From contig NC_090714.1 of the NCBI RefSeq assembly GCF_040954835.1, forward strand, positions 2,406,501 through 2,470,500: a stretch of DNA of 64,000 nucleotides, in the 5' to 3' direction. Origin of the DNA: Lepisosteus oculatus (Eukaryota; Chordata; Actinopteri; Semionotiformes; Lepisosteidae). The translations under genes were made by a program, and so were the position numbers. The notes beneath the pieces are model-generated. The model had not been told where the DNA came from. It was given only the letters and a program-made list of their open reading frames with translations, and searched no databases. Below are positions 34,635 to 47,800 of this stretch, piece after piece; the stretch's first letter is position 1; the number at the start of each line of letters is the position of its first letter.

Positions 34635-34925
34635 CAGATGATAGCAGGGCTTGCTTATTCATTTCTTGTTGCACAGCACTTATTGCTGCCTGGTTTGTGT
34701 TCTTGGTCTTGAAGCTGCTGGTCTTTCTTTGGCCATGGTTGAGGGCAACAGGACATCTCACTGTCCAGGACTGGCTGCATGCAGAAAAACATCATCTGAC
34801 ATGAGGTGATGCATGCCCTGGGCTTCATCCATGAGCACAACCGGGTGACAGAGGCAGCTACAGTACATCAAGGTCCTGTGGGATAATATCACGCCAGGTG
34901 TGGAGCACTTACTGTCAGGGGTCAG
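34635..34925 (+). pseudogene. broken duplicate of astacin exon 6
   Basis: Aligns with 5507-5800, including intron sequence before the exon and after its donor, so it is a genomic duplicate, not a retrocopy. A stop codon (TGA, 34798-34800) replaces the Ser just before the zinc-binding His. A small indel in the segment coding for the NRGDRD end of the zinc signature shifts the frame. The blocks atgcatgccctgggcttcat and ccatgagcacaaccggg are kept. No other astacin exons were found beside it. Confidence 0.85.
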
Positions 34926-34984
34926 TTACACAGATGTATGAAGTTGATAGGAGCCTTAAATACACAGTCATTCACTTTCAATAA

Positions 34985-35085
34985 CCACCTTTCCAATTCA
35001 GAGTCACAGTGGCCCCAGAGCCTAACCTAGGAAGGACTGGCTCAGGGTGAGATACTAACTGGATGGGACACCAGTCCACTTCAGA
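34985..35085 (-). mobile_element. 3' fragment of a V-SINE-like element
   Basis: The minus strand shows the tail of the fish SINE also present at 61.9-62.2 kb: ggactggtgtcccatccag, then cctggg-like blocks and ccttgaattgg-type sequence (here gactctgaattgg). Degenerate. Confidence 0.5.
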
Positions 35086-35099
35086 AGCATTAAATACAT

Positions 35100-37060
35100 T
35101 TTGGCAAATAAGATTTTAAGGATCTAATTTTACCTGAGAAGAAAAATAGGCATTTACCAAAAGGAATACCATGTCATAACTTATATTTTATATGCAATAT
35201 CCATATAATCACAAACAGGGCAACACTGTAACAGCTGCGGATACAATCCACGTTCGGCATAACTCATTTTGTCTGCTCAAGTTAAAACTTCTGAATCCCG
35301 AATGAAGCAAATTGACCTGCTCTCTTATACAGGAGACAGTCAAGACATGTCTGGTGCAGCATTTGTTTTTTGGTGAAAATTACGTTACGACGTTGAACGA
35401 GAATAAATCTGCTCGGACACCGTGTGAAGATTCCTTGTTTTGTAATAAGTTTATTGTTAACAATGTAGAAATCAGACACCATTAATTATACCTGTACTTG
35501 AAATGCATCGGTAGTCTTAGACAACACAAGATGTTACAGGGGTACGGAAACACTTAGTATAGAATGGCTAAAGGAAAACTGTATTTCATGCTCGTATTGA
35601 AAAATTCATCTCTGCAGTGTAGAAGAAAGAAAGACTGCAATAAGTAGCATAAATTGCTCTAGTTATTGCTTATTTTCCAGTGGTAGGTCTATCTAGCCAG
35701 TCAGAGTAAAGTTTAGACCTAATGTCTTTCAACAACATTAACAGCTTTGAAGAAGAGTTTTTGTTTGAAAAAATCCTTTTACTTTTTTTAAAAGTACACT
35801 CAGTCCTCACTGAGTGCTGTTCTGCCTAGTACAATTGAAGTGATAGACTGTTGATTGCAGCATTGTATTAGAAACAACGTGTTACGTGTTTTTGAACAAA
35901 AGCAACAGCCTGAAAAAATGAGAGAAAACCTCATTAATAAAACAAGATCTATGAATATTCCAGGACAGGCTATAGTGTCTTACTTTATAAAAATACACAT
36001 CAAAGCTCACTGAGTATTCCCTAATGTTGCTGATACATTGTAAAATATTGGAAACTGAAATAGAGTAAATCAGCATAATTATGCCAGATAAAAAGAGAAC
36101 ACCTTCATAAATGTAAATGGAACAAGATAATTCTAATACTATATCCAGTTGCAGTTACAAAAAAGTATTTTAAAAATACATTTAATACACAAGTGATTTT
36201 TTCCCTAATTTTTTCCCTAATTATGTAGATACCAGCTCTTTAAAATACAGTCATGGGCACATCAAATGCAGTGTCTCCATTCCAACATTAATTTCTACTG
36301 TAAGTGTTACTTTTGAGCCCCTATTTTCAAAGGCCTATGAGAAGGAAGTAAGTATTTCCCAAATCCTTTAAAACCTTACAGTACAAACAAGCATGATGCA
36401 TTGGCTCAGATGTAAGTTTGACTTAAAGCCATCAGAGATTTCCTTTGTTAAAACGGACAATGTGATTGAGAAACTGGAAAAACCCTAAAATAAACTTAGG
36501 ACTCAAAATGGCAAAGATTCTTAAGGTTGTACCTTTTATGGCGCCATTATATAACTATTCCTTATCTTATTATAAGCGAGAGAAATGTTGAAAAGTAGCT
36601 CCAAATCTAGTTCAGAGCTGGGATTCTACACGTAGAAGAGGAGGCTATTTGACAGCTTTGAGCTCCAGTTTTCTCTGCAAAAGAAATCCACTTCAAATGC
36701 ACGTCGATGCTTGTTTATAACATACGTTCGTGTAATGTGTTTGGTTAGATGATGGTTTGTCTCCACATTTCCAACACAAAGAGCACAGACAAGAGCTGCA
36801 CCAGCAGCCCCAAATCACATTTTAGGTTTCAGCACTCTGGAGAGACCTGGAGACTGCTATTATTACAACAGTCACATTCTGCAGTACGAGATCCATCGTA
36901 ATAGGAAACTCTTGTTATTACCTTCCAGCAAACACATTGGTAGAGTTGTCAATGGTTTCATTACACAACAATTCCTCCTTCATCAGAACAATGCGAATTG
37001 TTGAATCTTAAGGTGCAAGGCATGACTACTCCTGCATTCGTCCATAGCAGGGCCAGGCAA
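35100..37060. other. intergenic, nothing recognised
   Basis: AT-rich. One tiny direct duplication (ttttttccctaa twice at about 36196-36219). No gene signal. Confidence 0.35.
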
Positions 37061-37074
37061 TTTAATCAAGCAGT

Positions 37075-37170
37075 CGGACATTCGGGAAGTAGAAGGTAGC
37101 CAGAGCATCTGGATAAAACCCATGAAAACGCAGCCAGACGATGCAAACTCCACACAGGGGGTGCTCTACT
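37075..37170 (-). mobile_element. degenerate SINE fragment
   Basis: gagcatctggataaaaccca and atgcaaactccacacaggg are the antisense of the conserved body of the V-SINE-like element (consensus near ggaggaaacccacgc and catgcaaactccacaca). Confidence 0.5.
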
Positions 37171-37529
37171 CCAGAGCTCACAGTGCACCCACAGTATGCA
37201 AAAATAATACTGCTAAGAGTGGTTCACCTTTACTGTAACAAACTACTAAACCCACTCATAATGTAGATTCCAGTTCTTCTGGCTCATTGCGATTCTAACC
37301 AAAACACCTCAGTCGCAAAAAAAAACGACAGCTGTGTCTGCTTATCGCTCAAGCAAATCACACAATATTGTCTCCTAGTGGTAGACAAGTTCTCATTTTA
37401 AGTCTCTTCGTTCACTCAGTTCTCCTCAACCATGCATTGATGTGCACCCATGCATTATCGGAAAGTTGCTTACCCTCAAATTGTAAGTCTCATGGTGGCA
37501 GGCAGGGGGCACGCACAGAAACACACAGG

Positions 37530-37730
37530 GACAATTAATTGGTAGAGACACTAATTGACCCAGCCAGTGTGTCTTTGGAAACTGAAAGTCAACCTGAGCC
37601 CTTAAAGAAAACCCACATGTGTACAGGAGCAACATGGAAACTCCTGGTAAAAATGGCATCCCAGTCTGCAATTGAACCCAGGACCCAAGTGCAAACCCAT
37701 GTGACTGTGCAGCCCTCTCCCAAAACTACT
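37530..37730 (-). mobile_element. degenerate SINE, antisense
   Basis: Blocks gtgtctttggaaactg, gaaaacccacatgtgtaca, catggaaactcc and attgaacccaggaccc match the antisense of the same SINE body and tRNA-like head. Confidence 0.55.
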
Positions 37731-38292
37731 CACTCCTCTGTAATTCATGCTCATCTCAGCCAAGCGGGGCAGAATGAAGCTAGAATAGATGCCACAGCTG
37801 CCTACTTACTGATCCCCCTAAGCCCTTATATTCCAGGAAGAAACACAAATAAAGCATTTGAATGTGCCCTTTTAAGTAAACTATCAAGGGAATATTCTGC
37901 ATTGTTTATTGTAAATACTTGTTCAATCCTCTTAAATGTCTATAGATTGGTGGAATACTGATAAAATTTCAAAGTATGCTTGTGCTAAGGTAATCAAAGG
38001 CCTTTATTTCTGCCATCTTGCTTAATTTCTTCAACCCAAGGTTATTTAGTCCTGTTAAAATTCATACAGCTGTGCCTCGGCTGATAGCCACGTCACCTCC
38101 ATCAACACCATTACCAACACATCCCAAGGCGCTAACTTCAGATCTACCCTGGCAAGCACAATGGAACCCTTGAAGACTCCTGTGTTTCTAAACCACAGTG
38201 TACCGGATTATCTATGCGTGGCTTTCTGAGGTTGAACAACTCTGAAATTCGATACATTTAAATTCGACACAATCCCTTATCCTCAGTAGTGC

Positions 38293-38298
38293 TTTATT
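38293..38298 (-). promoter_or_regulatory. possible polyA signal of nherf2
   Basis: AATAAA on the minus strand about 530 bases after the stop codon. Another lies at 38003-38008, so the 3' end may be further left. Confidence 0.4.
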
Positions 38299-38822
38299 TG
38301 ACTATTTTAAATTCTTTTTACCTTCCCAGTGGCAGAATGTACCAGAAAGAGCTTTGGAATTACTGCCTTGACAAAAATGAATACCTGCACATGTGTTGAG
38401 TTGAATTAAAGTGAAAATGAAGTTCTAGAGAATGTACAGACGTTTACCAATTTATGAATTATCTAAAGAGAAGGACATGCCTATTAAAATGTCCTAGATG
38501 TTTTTCATGACAAATTCAAAAAAATGAAACAAAAAACTGTATACAGTAAATGCAATATACATCAGCTAACCTGTAAATAATTCCATTAAAGAAAATAACG
38601 AATCTAGATATATTTCCCTAAACTAGAAATCTGTTCTTCTCAATATGCACATGAGAGGAAATTTGGTCACACTTTCTGTCAAGGAGACTGGTTTTGCTTG
38701 CAGCAGTTTGGAAAAATAAACATCTTGCACGGGCTCTGTAAACATTTTTTTTTACATGCTTTTCTGTCACGTTTTTCCTCTCTCCCTCTTCTTGAAATGC
38801 AGCGTCGGGCGAGGGGTGCTTT

Positions 38823-41800
38823 TCAAAAGTTGCTGAAAATTTCGTGCTTCTTGTTCCAGTCCATCTGCGGAGCCCGTTTCTTGGCCCGCTTGGCATGGGC
38901 CTTCTCTTTGGCTTCAGCTGCTGTGGGGCTCAGTCTGAGGCCACTCTCTGCAAACGGGTCCTTGTACCCCTCTTCCTGCTCCTCTACCTGCAAGAAAGAA
39001 GAACCAGCACAGAGCTGTGAGAGGGACTTGGGATCACAGATCTGATCTACTGAGTGGGCTCCTTCCCGTTCTCTCATGCCATTTCCTGTCCTGTCGGCCA
39101 ACTAAGCTCTTCCATCCCACAGTCGATCCGATCTGATTCAACGCACTGCCTTTCACAGAAAAGTTGCATGCAAAATAAATGTTGTTCTATCTGCTTCAAT
39201 CTAATAGACATACTGTAGATAGAACTTCATTTCAAACAAGAAAACAGATCCAAAATGATAAATTTGTACCTGTCCCTGTGCACGGCAATTTCCATGAGGT
39301 GATTGGAGTTTGACAACAACTGCACAATCTCAGAACCCAGGTATGCTGACGGACACTATAAGCCAGATATGTAGGATAATAACTCCTTACCTTTAAATAC
39401 CTAGGGTGGTTCTCCTCGTGCTAATGAATTTCCCACTCCACTGCACTGCGGACTGAGCTCACACGTGCAAACATATAGATCTCCAACACCTGCTTTTTGT
39501 CACTCTGTGTTTCTAAAACAGCCATCAATCAGAGTGTCTGTGAAGTAATATGTATAATGTATAGTATGATGAAGCAATATTCACTCTCCTTCTAAAATAA
39601 ACAACTGAAAGAGTACAAGAAATGGTACTTCACTTGAATAGCTTATTTATTTCCACAGAGGTTTTATTTTAGATTATTTTTGATCTTAAATGGTTTGACT
39701 AGAGCTTTTAGAATGGCTGATCTCAGGAGTGAACAGCTTGTTGAATGTGTTCTAGCGTAGTTAAGAGCTTCAGGTCTAGAATAAGTTCCTTTATACTGAC
39801 AAGTGTGCTCGGTTAATTGTGTATCTGGTACACTATAGTTTCATTTTAAATACAATAAGAATAAGATTAATTCCTTGCTGCAATTTCTTATTTAATGGCT
39901 CAAGATGTTTAAAAGAATGAACCAGGTATAGTGGCATGGATTTTTAGAGTATTACCAATGACTGTTAAAGGAAACACTGACTTGTTAAAGGAGAAGAAGC
40001 AGTGGGTCATAATTGTAGAAAAAATGCACGAGGTGTCAACTCACCTGCTTTAACTCAGTGGTTCTGTCGGGGCTCTGGAGTTCTGACTGGGAGGAGTCTG
40101 CATTTGAGCTTCCATTTATCTAACCGAAAACATATATGAATGACATATTCTGCGTGCAAACATAAAAGACACTTACTGCTATTACTGTAATATCTGGATG
40201 ACATTTCATATGCAGATTTAGAAAAAAGTATCACTGAAATAAACAAGAACCTTGATGAGAACCAACTTTATGTAGCTCTCTGCATGAAAATTCCATTTTG
40301 CTTTAATTTGTGTTTTCATGCTGAGGAACAGGAAGCTCGGTGTCCTTGTTTATGGTGGAAATATTTCACATTTTTGCAAAACCGGGATTAAAGGGAAAAT
40401 CAATTTAACTTTAAAAAGCCTTGTGCTTTGTATAGCAAGCTCTTGGAAAGCCCCTGTCAAAATAAACACAAAACAGAACGAAGCAGCTGGCTGTTTGGAA
40501 CAAACAGTCCGATTCTGCGGCTAACATGCTCCGCTCAGAACAAGGCAAATCCAGCATCAGTGACAACTTGGGTGGCAAAACTGACTGAAGAGGAACAGCA
40601 GGAGCTGCAGCACTTTGTCCCAAAGTATTGCCATTCTGTTTTCTTTGCTCATGTAAGTTTGTTTAGTTAAAAAACACACTTTTTTTCCCCCAAGAATGAA
40701 AGATATCTAGAAGTAACATGAGATATTATTACACTAAAAAGGTTCATTTTCAATATTTCAGCACTGTTTGTAACAGAACCAGAGAAGGTTTTAACACTAA
40801 TTTAGAAAAATAAAACTCATTTATTCAGCACAGCATGCAGTTATGTGGAACACATTTCAGAAATTGTAACATGTTGAACAGCATAATAGTGGTTTTACTT
40901 TCTTGGCACAAAAGACAAATCTTAGAATGGTTATTGCTAAAAAATGTTCCAGAGACCATGGTAGTGTGTGAGTAAGTGAGTCATATCTCACTGTAATGAT
41001 TAAGACACTAACCTGTGGCTTTGGGGATCCATTGGTTATAGGCTGAGACACAAAGCCTAATAAAAACACAGAAAAAAACTGGCATATTATTGCTAATATG
41101 CAATATATCTTATAGTTACAGTATTTTACAGCATTTACAGAATTATTTGAGACTAAGACTTTTTAGATCTGTTCATCTATATAAGCACATCATCAAAAAA
41201 GTATTCCATCATCTGCACTAAATGTGAGTCATTCCTTCCAATGATTGTAGGTCCTGTATATACCTGCAGTCCGAATTTATGGAACCCTGATTTGGATTGA
41301 TTATGGTTACCCACAACTAAAGTTAACCACAAAGGAACAATGAGAAACCCTTAACAAGGAAATGATAACAGGAAAGGGTACTATTTATATATTATATATA
41401 TTATATCTCACACAGAACATATGTATTTAAGAACTTTAAGAACTGGGTTCTTAAAAAAAGCAGTAAAAACAAAGCAACACATTGACTAAATGCATTATTA
41501 TAATATTTTACAGATATAACATATAGGATGTCACACTTCATCTACCATTGAAGTGCCAGTAGCTTCAGTGCACAGCAGATTAGGTGGAGAAGGGAGAAAT
41601 TGCTTCACCAATAGAATTGAGGGGGAGCTTTAGAGAAACCAGATTCATGTAGGCAGTGAAATTTAGAAAGAGCATAGACTGTTTATATCTCTGCTCTTAC
41701 AAATAGTGGCAGGGAACGTTAACATCTCATCCGAAGACAACACCTCTTACAGCAGTGTCTACAGTCACCACAGTAGGGTATTTATCTGGAAATTCTGGTC

Positions 41801-44800
41801 CAGATGGAGGAGGACACCTTACTTGTCTGCCAACAACACTTACAGCATCAATTAGAAAACGAATAAGTAGTGGACTCCATCTGTATTACTGTGTTGCTGC
41901 ATCCTTTAGACCTGTATTGGAGTTGAACTGAGACTGGTGAATGCACGTCTAATGAACGTGTGCCCTGCTCTGGCTGAATTCGTGAAATCGAGCTACAGCT
42001 TGCAAGTTCAGCGTGCCGCAGTACCTTTCACATGGCTCTCGGTGGGAGTGACGCCCAGCTTCCTGAAATACTCGTCCGTTTCCGCGTCAACCACCAGCAG
42101 TCGGGCCTCGGTGCCGCTGGATTTGATGAACGCCACCACTTCGGAGTGCTTCATTCCTTCGATGTTGACATCGTTCACCTGCAAACACAATCCGACACCA
42201 CTATTCAGCGCCAGCCAAACATTTACCACACTCTGTTGGGAGCCGGTTCAAGTCAGTAACCTCCAAGAGATTTGTCACAACAGGGATTAAATGAAAGCAA
42301 ACAAAAAGTGTGTCAAATGTTCCAGATGAGGCTGGTTATTAATCTTCATGCATTTTCAAGAGAAAAGACATTAGCTATTTACTACACACTGTCCAAAGTT
42401 AATTAAAATTAACTCCATCAATTAATGGGTTCCTTGATTATGTAGATTACGTTCATGAAGTGGTGGAGAATTCTTATTGGAGGGGATCCTTACACTAAAA
42501 ATACTGCTTAAACTTCAGCTAATATGCAGAAATTCTTAGTGGGTCACATGAAAGAAAATGTAATTAAAATCAAAACGCCAGGAATTGTAATTAAGTGAAC
42601 CAGAACTGTTTCTCCAAATCATTTCAATCAATGAAAATTCAAGTTATTTTATTTTACAACATTTCAGTACTTTCAATCAGCTAAAAATTAATCGGTCTGT
42701 AAACTTGAAATCCTGCTCATTCTTTCTGATTTCCAGTTTTGACATCAGCAGAGAATTTATTTTCTTTCTTAAGTTAGGGGAGAAATGAGAGAGAGAGCTC
42801 ATGTGTTGGAGGAAAGGCTTACCAGTTTCCTATGTTTTTTCTCTAGTTAGGAAGCTTGGGTATAATAAAACTTACAGTAAAGTGTACATGATTTATACAA
42901 AAAGAATGCCATAGAAGCACACAAGCTCCTAATAAGTAATGAAGTTTTTAATACTGAGCTGCAAGAAATGCAATCCACATGTGTTCTGTAGGGTTTTACA
43001 ATACATATTTTAAAACATTTTAAAGTTAAGTCTTCAGCAATTAGCATCAAATTACCATCAGTGAGAAATATCAATCTTAACAAATGGTACACACAGTGCT
43101 TTTTTCATAATAAAGCACAAGGATTATAAATTACAATTTGATTACACTTTCTTAAAAATTACAACTGTTATATTTTAGGTTGTGCTGAAACGTTTCCGTT
43201 TTTAACTATTTTTCCCAACATCCCGAAAAATCCCAGATTCTCTTCCAGTACTCCCCACGGCACCTGAAAATACAGCTATCCTAGACAGTCTCATGAGCAC
43301 ATGCTCCCCTCACCCCAGAACATGCCTGATGAAACAGCTCTTTGTTCTCCTTCTTTCCCAGTGAGGGAACTCTGCTTTCACGGTATTCCCTCTGCTCTGA
43401 GTTCCCAAAATCCATCTGTCCAGACCCCTTCCTCACCACATCAAAGCTTAACTGCACTTGACACAGAACAACAATAAAAACAACAGTCCCGTGTTTTGAA
43501 ACAGAATCTATTTAAACTGTAATTACACACAAGAGAGCTTCCAAATGGGTCTGGTCCACTGATTTACAAGTAATGTTTCCCTGGTTGGCATAATTTCCTT
43601 CTTTTTGCTGTGACTATGTGACATAGCCACACCGTTGTTTGGAAATAAGCCATGATTAACACAAGCACAAAGAGAACATTGGTTAGTAAATGAGACTATA
43701 CTATTGCCTCAGAAAAGACGCAGGTATACAATTCTTTGTGAAAAGTCCCAAAGCACTTCAGCATCCTCCATGCTGTTACTAAACAGCATGCTGCGGACAT
43801 TTCAACCACCAGATGGTGATATCACTCCAACAGATTAAAATTGAATTCCCATTCAAGCTGGGAATTTCAGAAGCCAGTTCAAAAGTAGGCTAAGATACCC
43901 TCGACATACATTGTCATCAAAAGAATCATAGTGAGAGCAAAAATAAATCTACCTATTTATTTCAATGTTCTTAAGATAGATTTTTAAACAAGGCCCTGAG
44001 TTTAACTTCACATAGAATTATACAATTCTGTTACAAAGTTTTCTGAAATAAACTATTAAATACAATAATTCTGCTTTGCAATAATTCTGCTTTTTTACAC
44101 TGGCTTAGAAGTGCAAAAAGTTCTGAAACTGTCTTTTGAAGTGATTTCAGCAGAGTCTGACTTGATCATTCTAGCAACATGAAAAACAAAAAGCACGTCC
44201 AGGTCATGTTCAGGTTTTTAGGATGTTACCTGTCTTTTTCACATGGATACCATGAAGCACCAGTAGCTACACGAGGAAGACAAGCAGGTGGTGAAGAGAG
44301 AAATTGCTTCACTCTTTGATATCAGGTGGAACTTTAGGGAGGCCAGACTGTTCAAGCACAGCATGGAGTTTAGCTAGTAGACCAGGGTTAACACCTTCCC
44401 CTTTTGAAAAGTACCACAGGATCTTTAAATCAGGACTTCTCATTAACAACTCATCTGAAAGATGGCACCTCCCACAGCGCTGCAGTACTGCTTCCCCAGT
44501 CACAGCACTGGGAGCACTGGCCTTGGAAACTGTGGTCTAGAGGGAACAGTGCCACCTGCTGGCCGACGAGCAGCCGCATTCTAGTTTATACGCAAGATCA
44601 CTTTATTGGTCATATACAGTACATAGGAGGGGTCCCATATCTCCCCCAGCTGCAGTGCTGCACCCAGGTGACGTGTGGCAGACACAGATTGCTCAAGCAC
44701 AGAGTGGAATTTAGCCTGGACACCAGAGTCAGCATCCCTGCTCTTATTAACAGCGCCGCGGCTAACGTTTCCTTCCTTCACCATACTGGAACATTGCTGC

Positions 44801-47800
44801 CAACAAAGAAACCTGGGACTCGGCAGGGACAAAGGAGCAGGGTTGTGACGACCTTGGCATTATAGACACAAAGTGGAGGGTTGTGGGTCTTCCCGGTGTC
44901 GAAGGCATGGGGAGAGATGAACCATGTGTGTATGGCAAACAGATCAGCGTCCACATCAGGGTGAGAGATCCACCAGACAGGACTGCTCCTGGCTTTGCAT
45001 TCTGGCAAAAGAGCTGGGTTTGTGACACCCTATTACACTGCATCACTAAGACATCTATTTTGGGACAGTAAATGTAAGGTTGTTAATGTCCCCCTCCAAA
45101 GCAGCAAGGGTGTGCTTGCATTAAATACCAACATTATTCTAATTATTATTAATGAAGACCAAGGGTGCTTTTTACACACAAGAGGCTTTCGATTTGTGTT
45201 TATTCACATGACATTCTTTCAGTCTTACCATTGACTGAAACGCTGAAACTGCTAATCATGAAAAAAGTCCAGATGCTTTTCACCAAACATCACAGCCACA
45301 GAGGTCTGGCCTCCGGGACACAGTTTACAGCCAATGCTGAACACGAACACTCCCAGAGTCCGTTTAAAATGCATTTCCATCCTATCCTTTCCAGCTTAGC
45401 CTAGAAGGGACTTTGTACAGTTGGGGATTTATTTTTGCCAGCAGTTACACTAGGCATGCAGACAGATATTCTTTTTGACAGAATGTAGGTGTACTGTATG
45501 TGGTAGATAACAATCATAATTTTAAAAATGTACATAGTACAATGTTTAAAACAACCTCAGGTAACAAGGAAAACAAATCTCCTAAAACTCAGAGGTTAGG
45601 TCAATGAATACTTTTCATACAAGAGTTGCACTGAAGACTTGAGACTTGAGATGAAGTAATTTACTACTCTTAATTACTGTTTAAAGTTGAAACATATATT
45701 TTTGTTAATGAGATTAATGCAAATCTGTTTCCTACTTTCCCTCAAGAGTGAGAACAGCAGAGGTACAGAATGGGGAAGAAAATTAAAGGTTAAAAACGAA
45801 TAATTTCGTAGAGACTAAATGCATTCTGGAGTCACCATAGTTTTGTCGCAACTGCCCTTCACTAAATCTTCAACTTCTCCCAAAATGCTTTGCTGCTCTA
45901 ATGTTCTTTTTCCCCTGCTGCTTCTCTTTGGTTTCCTAGCAACCACTTACTTTCACAGCACAGTCATCAAGAAAGACCAGAGAAAAAAGATGTCTCATCA
46001 CACCTCAGGGCAGAACATTTTCACCCTATTAGAACACATCACAAAAAAAAAACACCTTTTCTTGGAAGAAAGATGGGCTTTTACGGAAAGTTTCTTTGAA
46101 AAGAATGGACACAAACACTGTGCCTGTGTTGACCTCAAAAGAGCTACGTTCTGTGCAATTCAGCCATGGTTCACAATCAAATATTCATGAGTGGCACTTG
46201 TTGTACGAATAGTGTGGGTTTCAAGTATCAGTATCCTAGAAGGTATTTTGTTTTAATATTTATCCTTTGTATGAAATGAGACAGAGTTTGCAAAAGAAAC
46301 AGATAGCTGCTGAATTCACTTGTAGATGCTGTACTTCATCATTTTGACCTCCAAAGATACATAATAAAAACACAGCAACACAGTGGCCATATAAAATGTT
46401 AACTGGAATGTCTATCACTTACAGTAGCTACAGTAAGACTTGTGGTTTTATTAGAAATCAATTGCAATGTCCAACAAACGACATTGGATTGCAGATACGG
46501 TCAGGGAGCTTGGAATTGTTTATAAGGCCAAAACTTAACCAACAAAATCCTCTGTGGAATTAATTTATTTAAGTTCAGACAAGGTAGAAAACTGCATGTC
46601 TCAACAAATCAAGACAACCTAGTGTGGCAGCCTAGCAGGAATCTGGGAAGGAGACGCAGCTGTCCTGAAGTTGTTGAAGCCTCTGTTGTTGGTAAATACG
46701 CTCACATGTGCTGCATTTGGTTGATTATTCATTGGTGAAGAGAGTCACATTCTCACATGGGTTGAACTAGATTTAGTTTGATATATACAAGGAGTCATGT
46801 GGAAGGTAGATTGAAGTTTTTTTTGCTAGAGTAAAGGTGCTTTCCATTGTGAATTTTTCAATGTGCATTAGACCTCATGTGACCACTGCTAAAAGGTGGG
46901 TTTGTCACACCCAGGCATGCACAAATAAGTGCCAATAACTGTTGGACGGAGTCTTTACCCAGCCACTCTCCCTAGTAATATATCTTCTGATATTAAGTCT
47001 GGTTGGAAGTGTAGACCAGCAAAAAACAAAACTAATATTGAATGTTCCTGTCAGGCAAACTGTGACAGGTCAAAGGGGTTCAAAACTTTAAATGCTTACT
47101 AGGACTACAAGTAATGTACTATTCCATTCCAATATAAATACAAGATGTTCAATGAACAAAAATGCATTTTTCATCATGCAGTTTACATATAAAGAACAAT
47201 TTTTTAATCTTTTGGAATGATTGGTTGCACATTTCTGGAACCTATTTCAAAATGTATCAGATTCATAAATCTGTTGAAGGCTGCTTTACGTTAAAATTGT
47301 ACATAAGGAGCATCTGTTGTTCTTTTTTAGAAACCAAATGGATGGATTAGCACAAATGGTCTGAATTGCATTTTCTCTTGAGCTTGAAGATCTGTGATCT
47401 TGACTGTAGCATCTTTCTCCCTTGTCCATCTTCTAGCAATCGTTAGTCCAAAGACAGATGTTTTCTTCCACAAATATCATCAACTCCATTCAAATCAATG
47501 TATCTCAATCACATGAGTTACTTTCACTTCAGTCTTTAAATGCCCTCAGCAGGAACACTTCCCTGCATGCCAGAAAAAATCTAGGTCTCACAGCTTTTGT
47601 GCTGATGAAAATACAGAACATGGAAGGCTGTGAAATACAGGTCGTGTTCCTTGCAGCTGGAGATAAAATATAAATACATTCAAAGAAATAGAATGGGGTG
47701 TATTATATTTATTGTTGCAAATGGGAGGTTACGAAAATGGAGAAAATCAAAAAGTGACTGAGTAGATAAGTCAATAGGTGAAACGAACAGTCATAACTAA

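Noticed and set aside
45819-46190. 123-codon plus-strand frame with a hydrophobic N-terminal segment inside the nherf2 intron
   Set aside because: No family resemblance, no promoter or polyA context, AT-rich composition like the surroundings. A frame this long is expected by chance in 64 kb read six ways.
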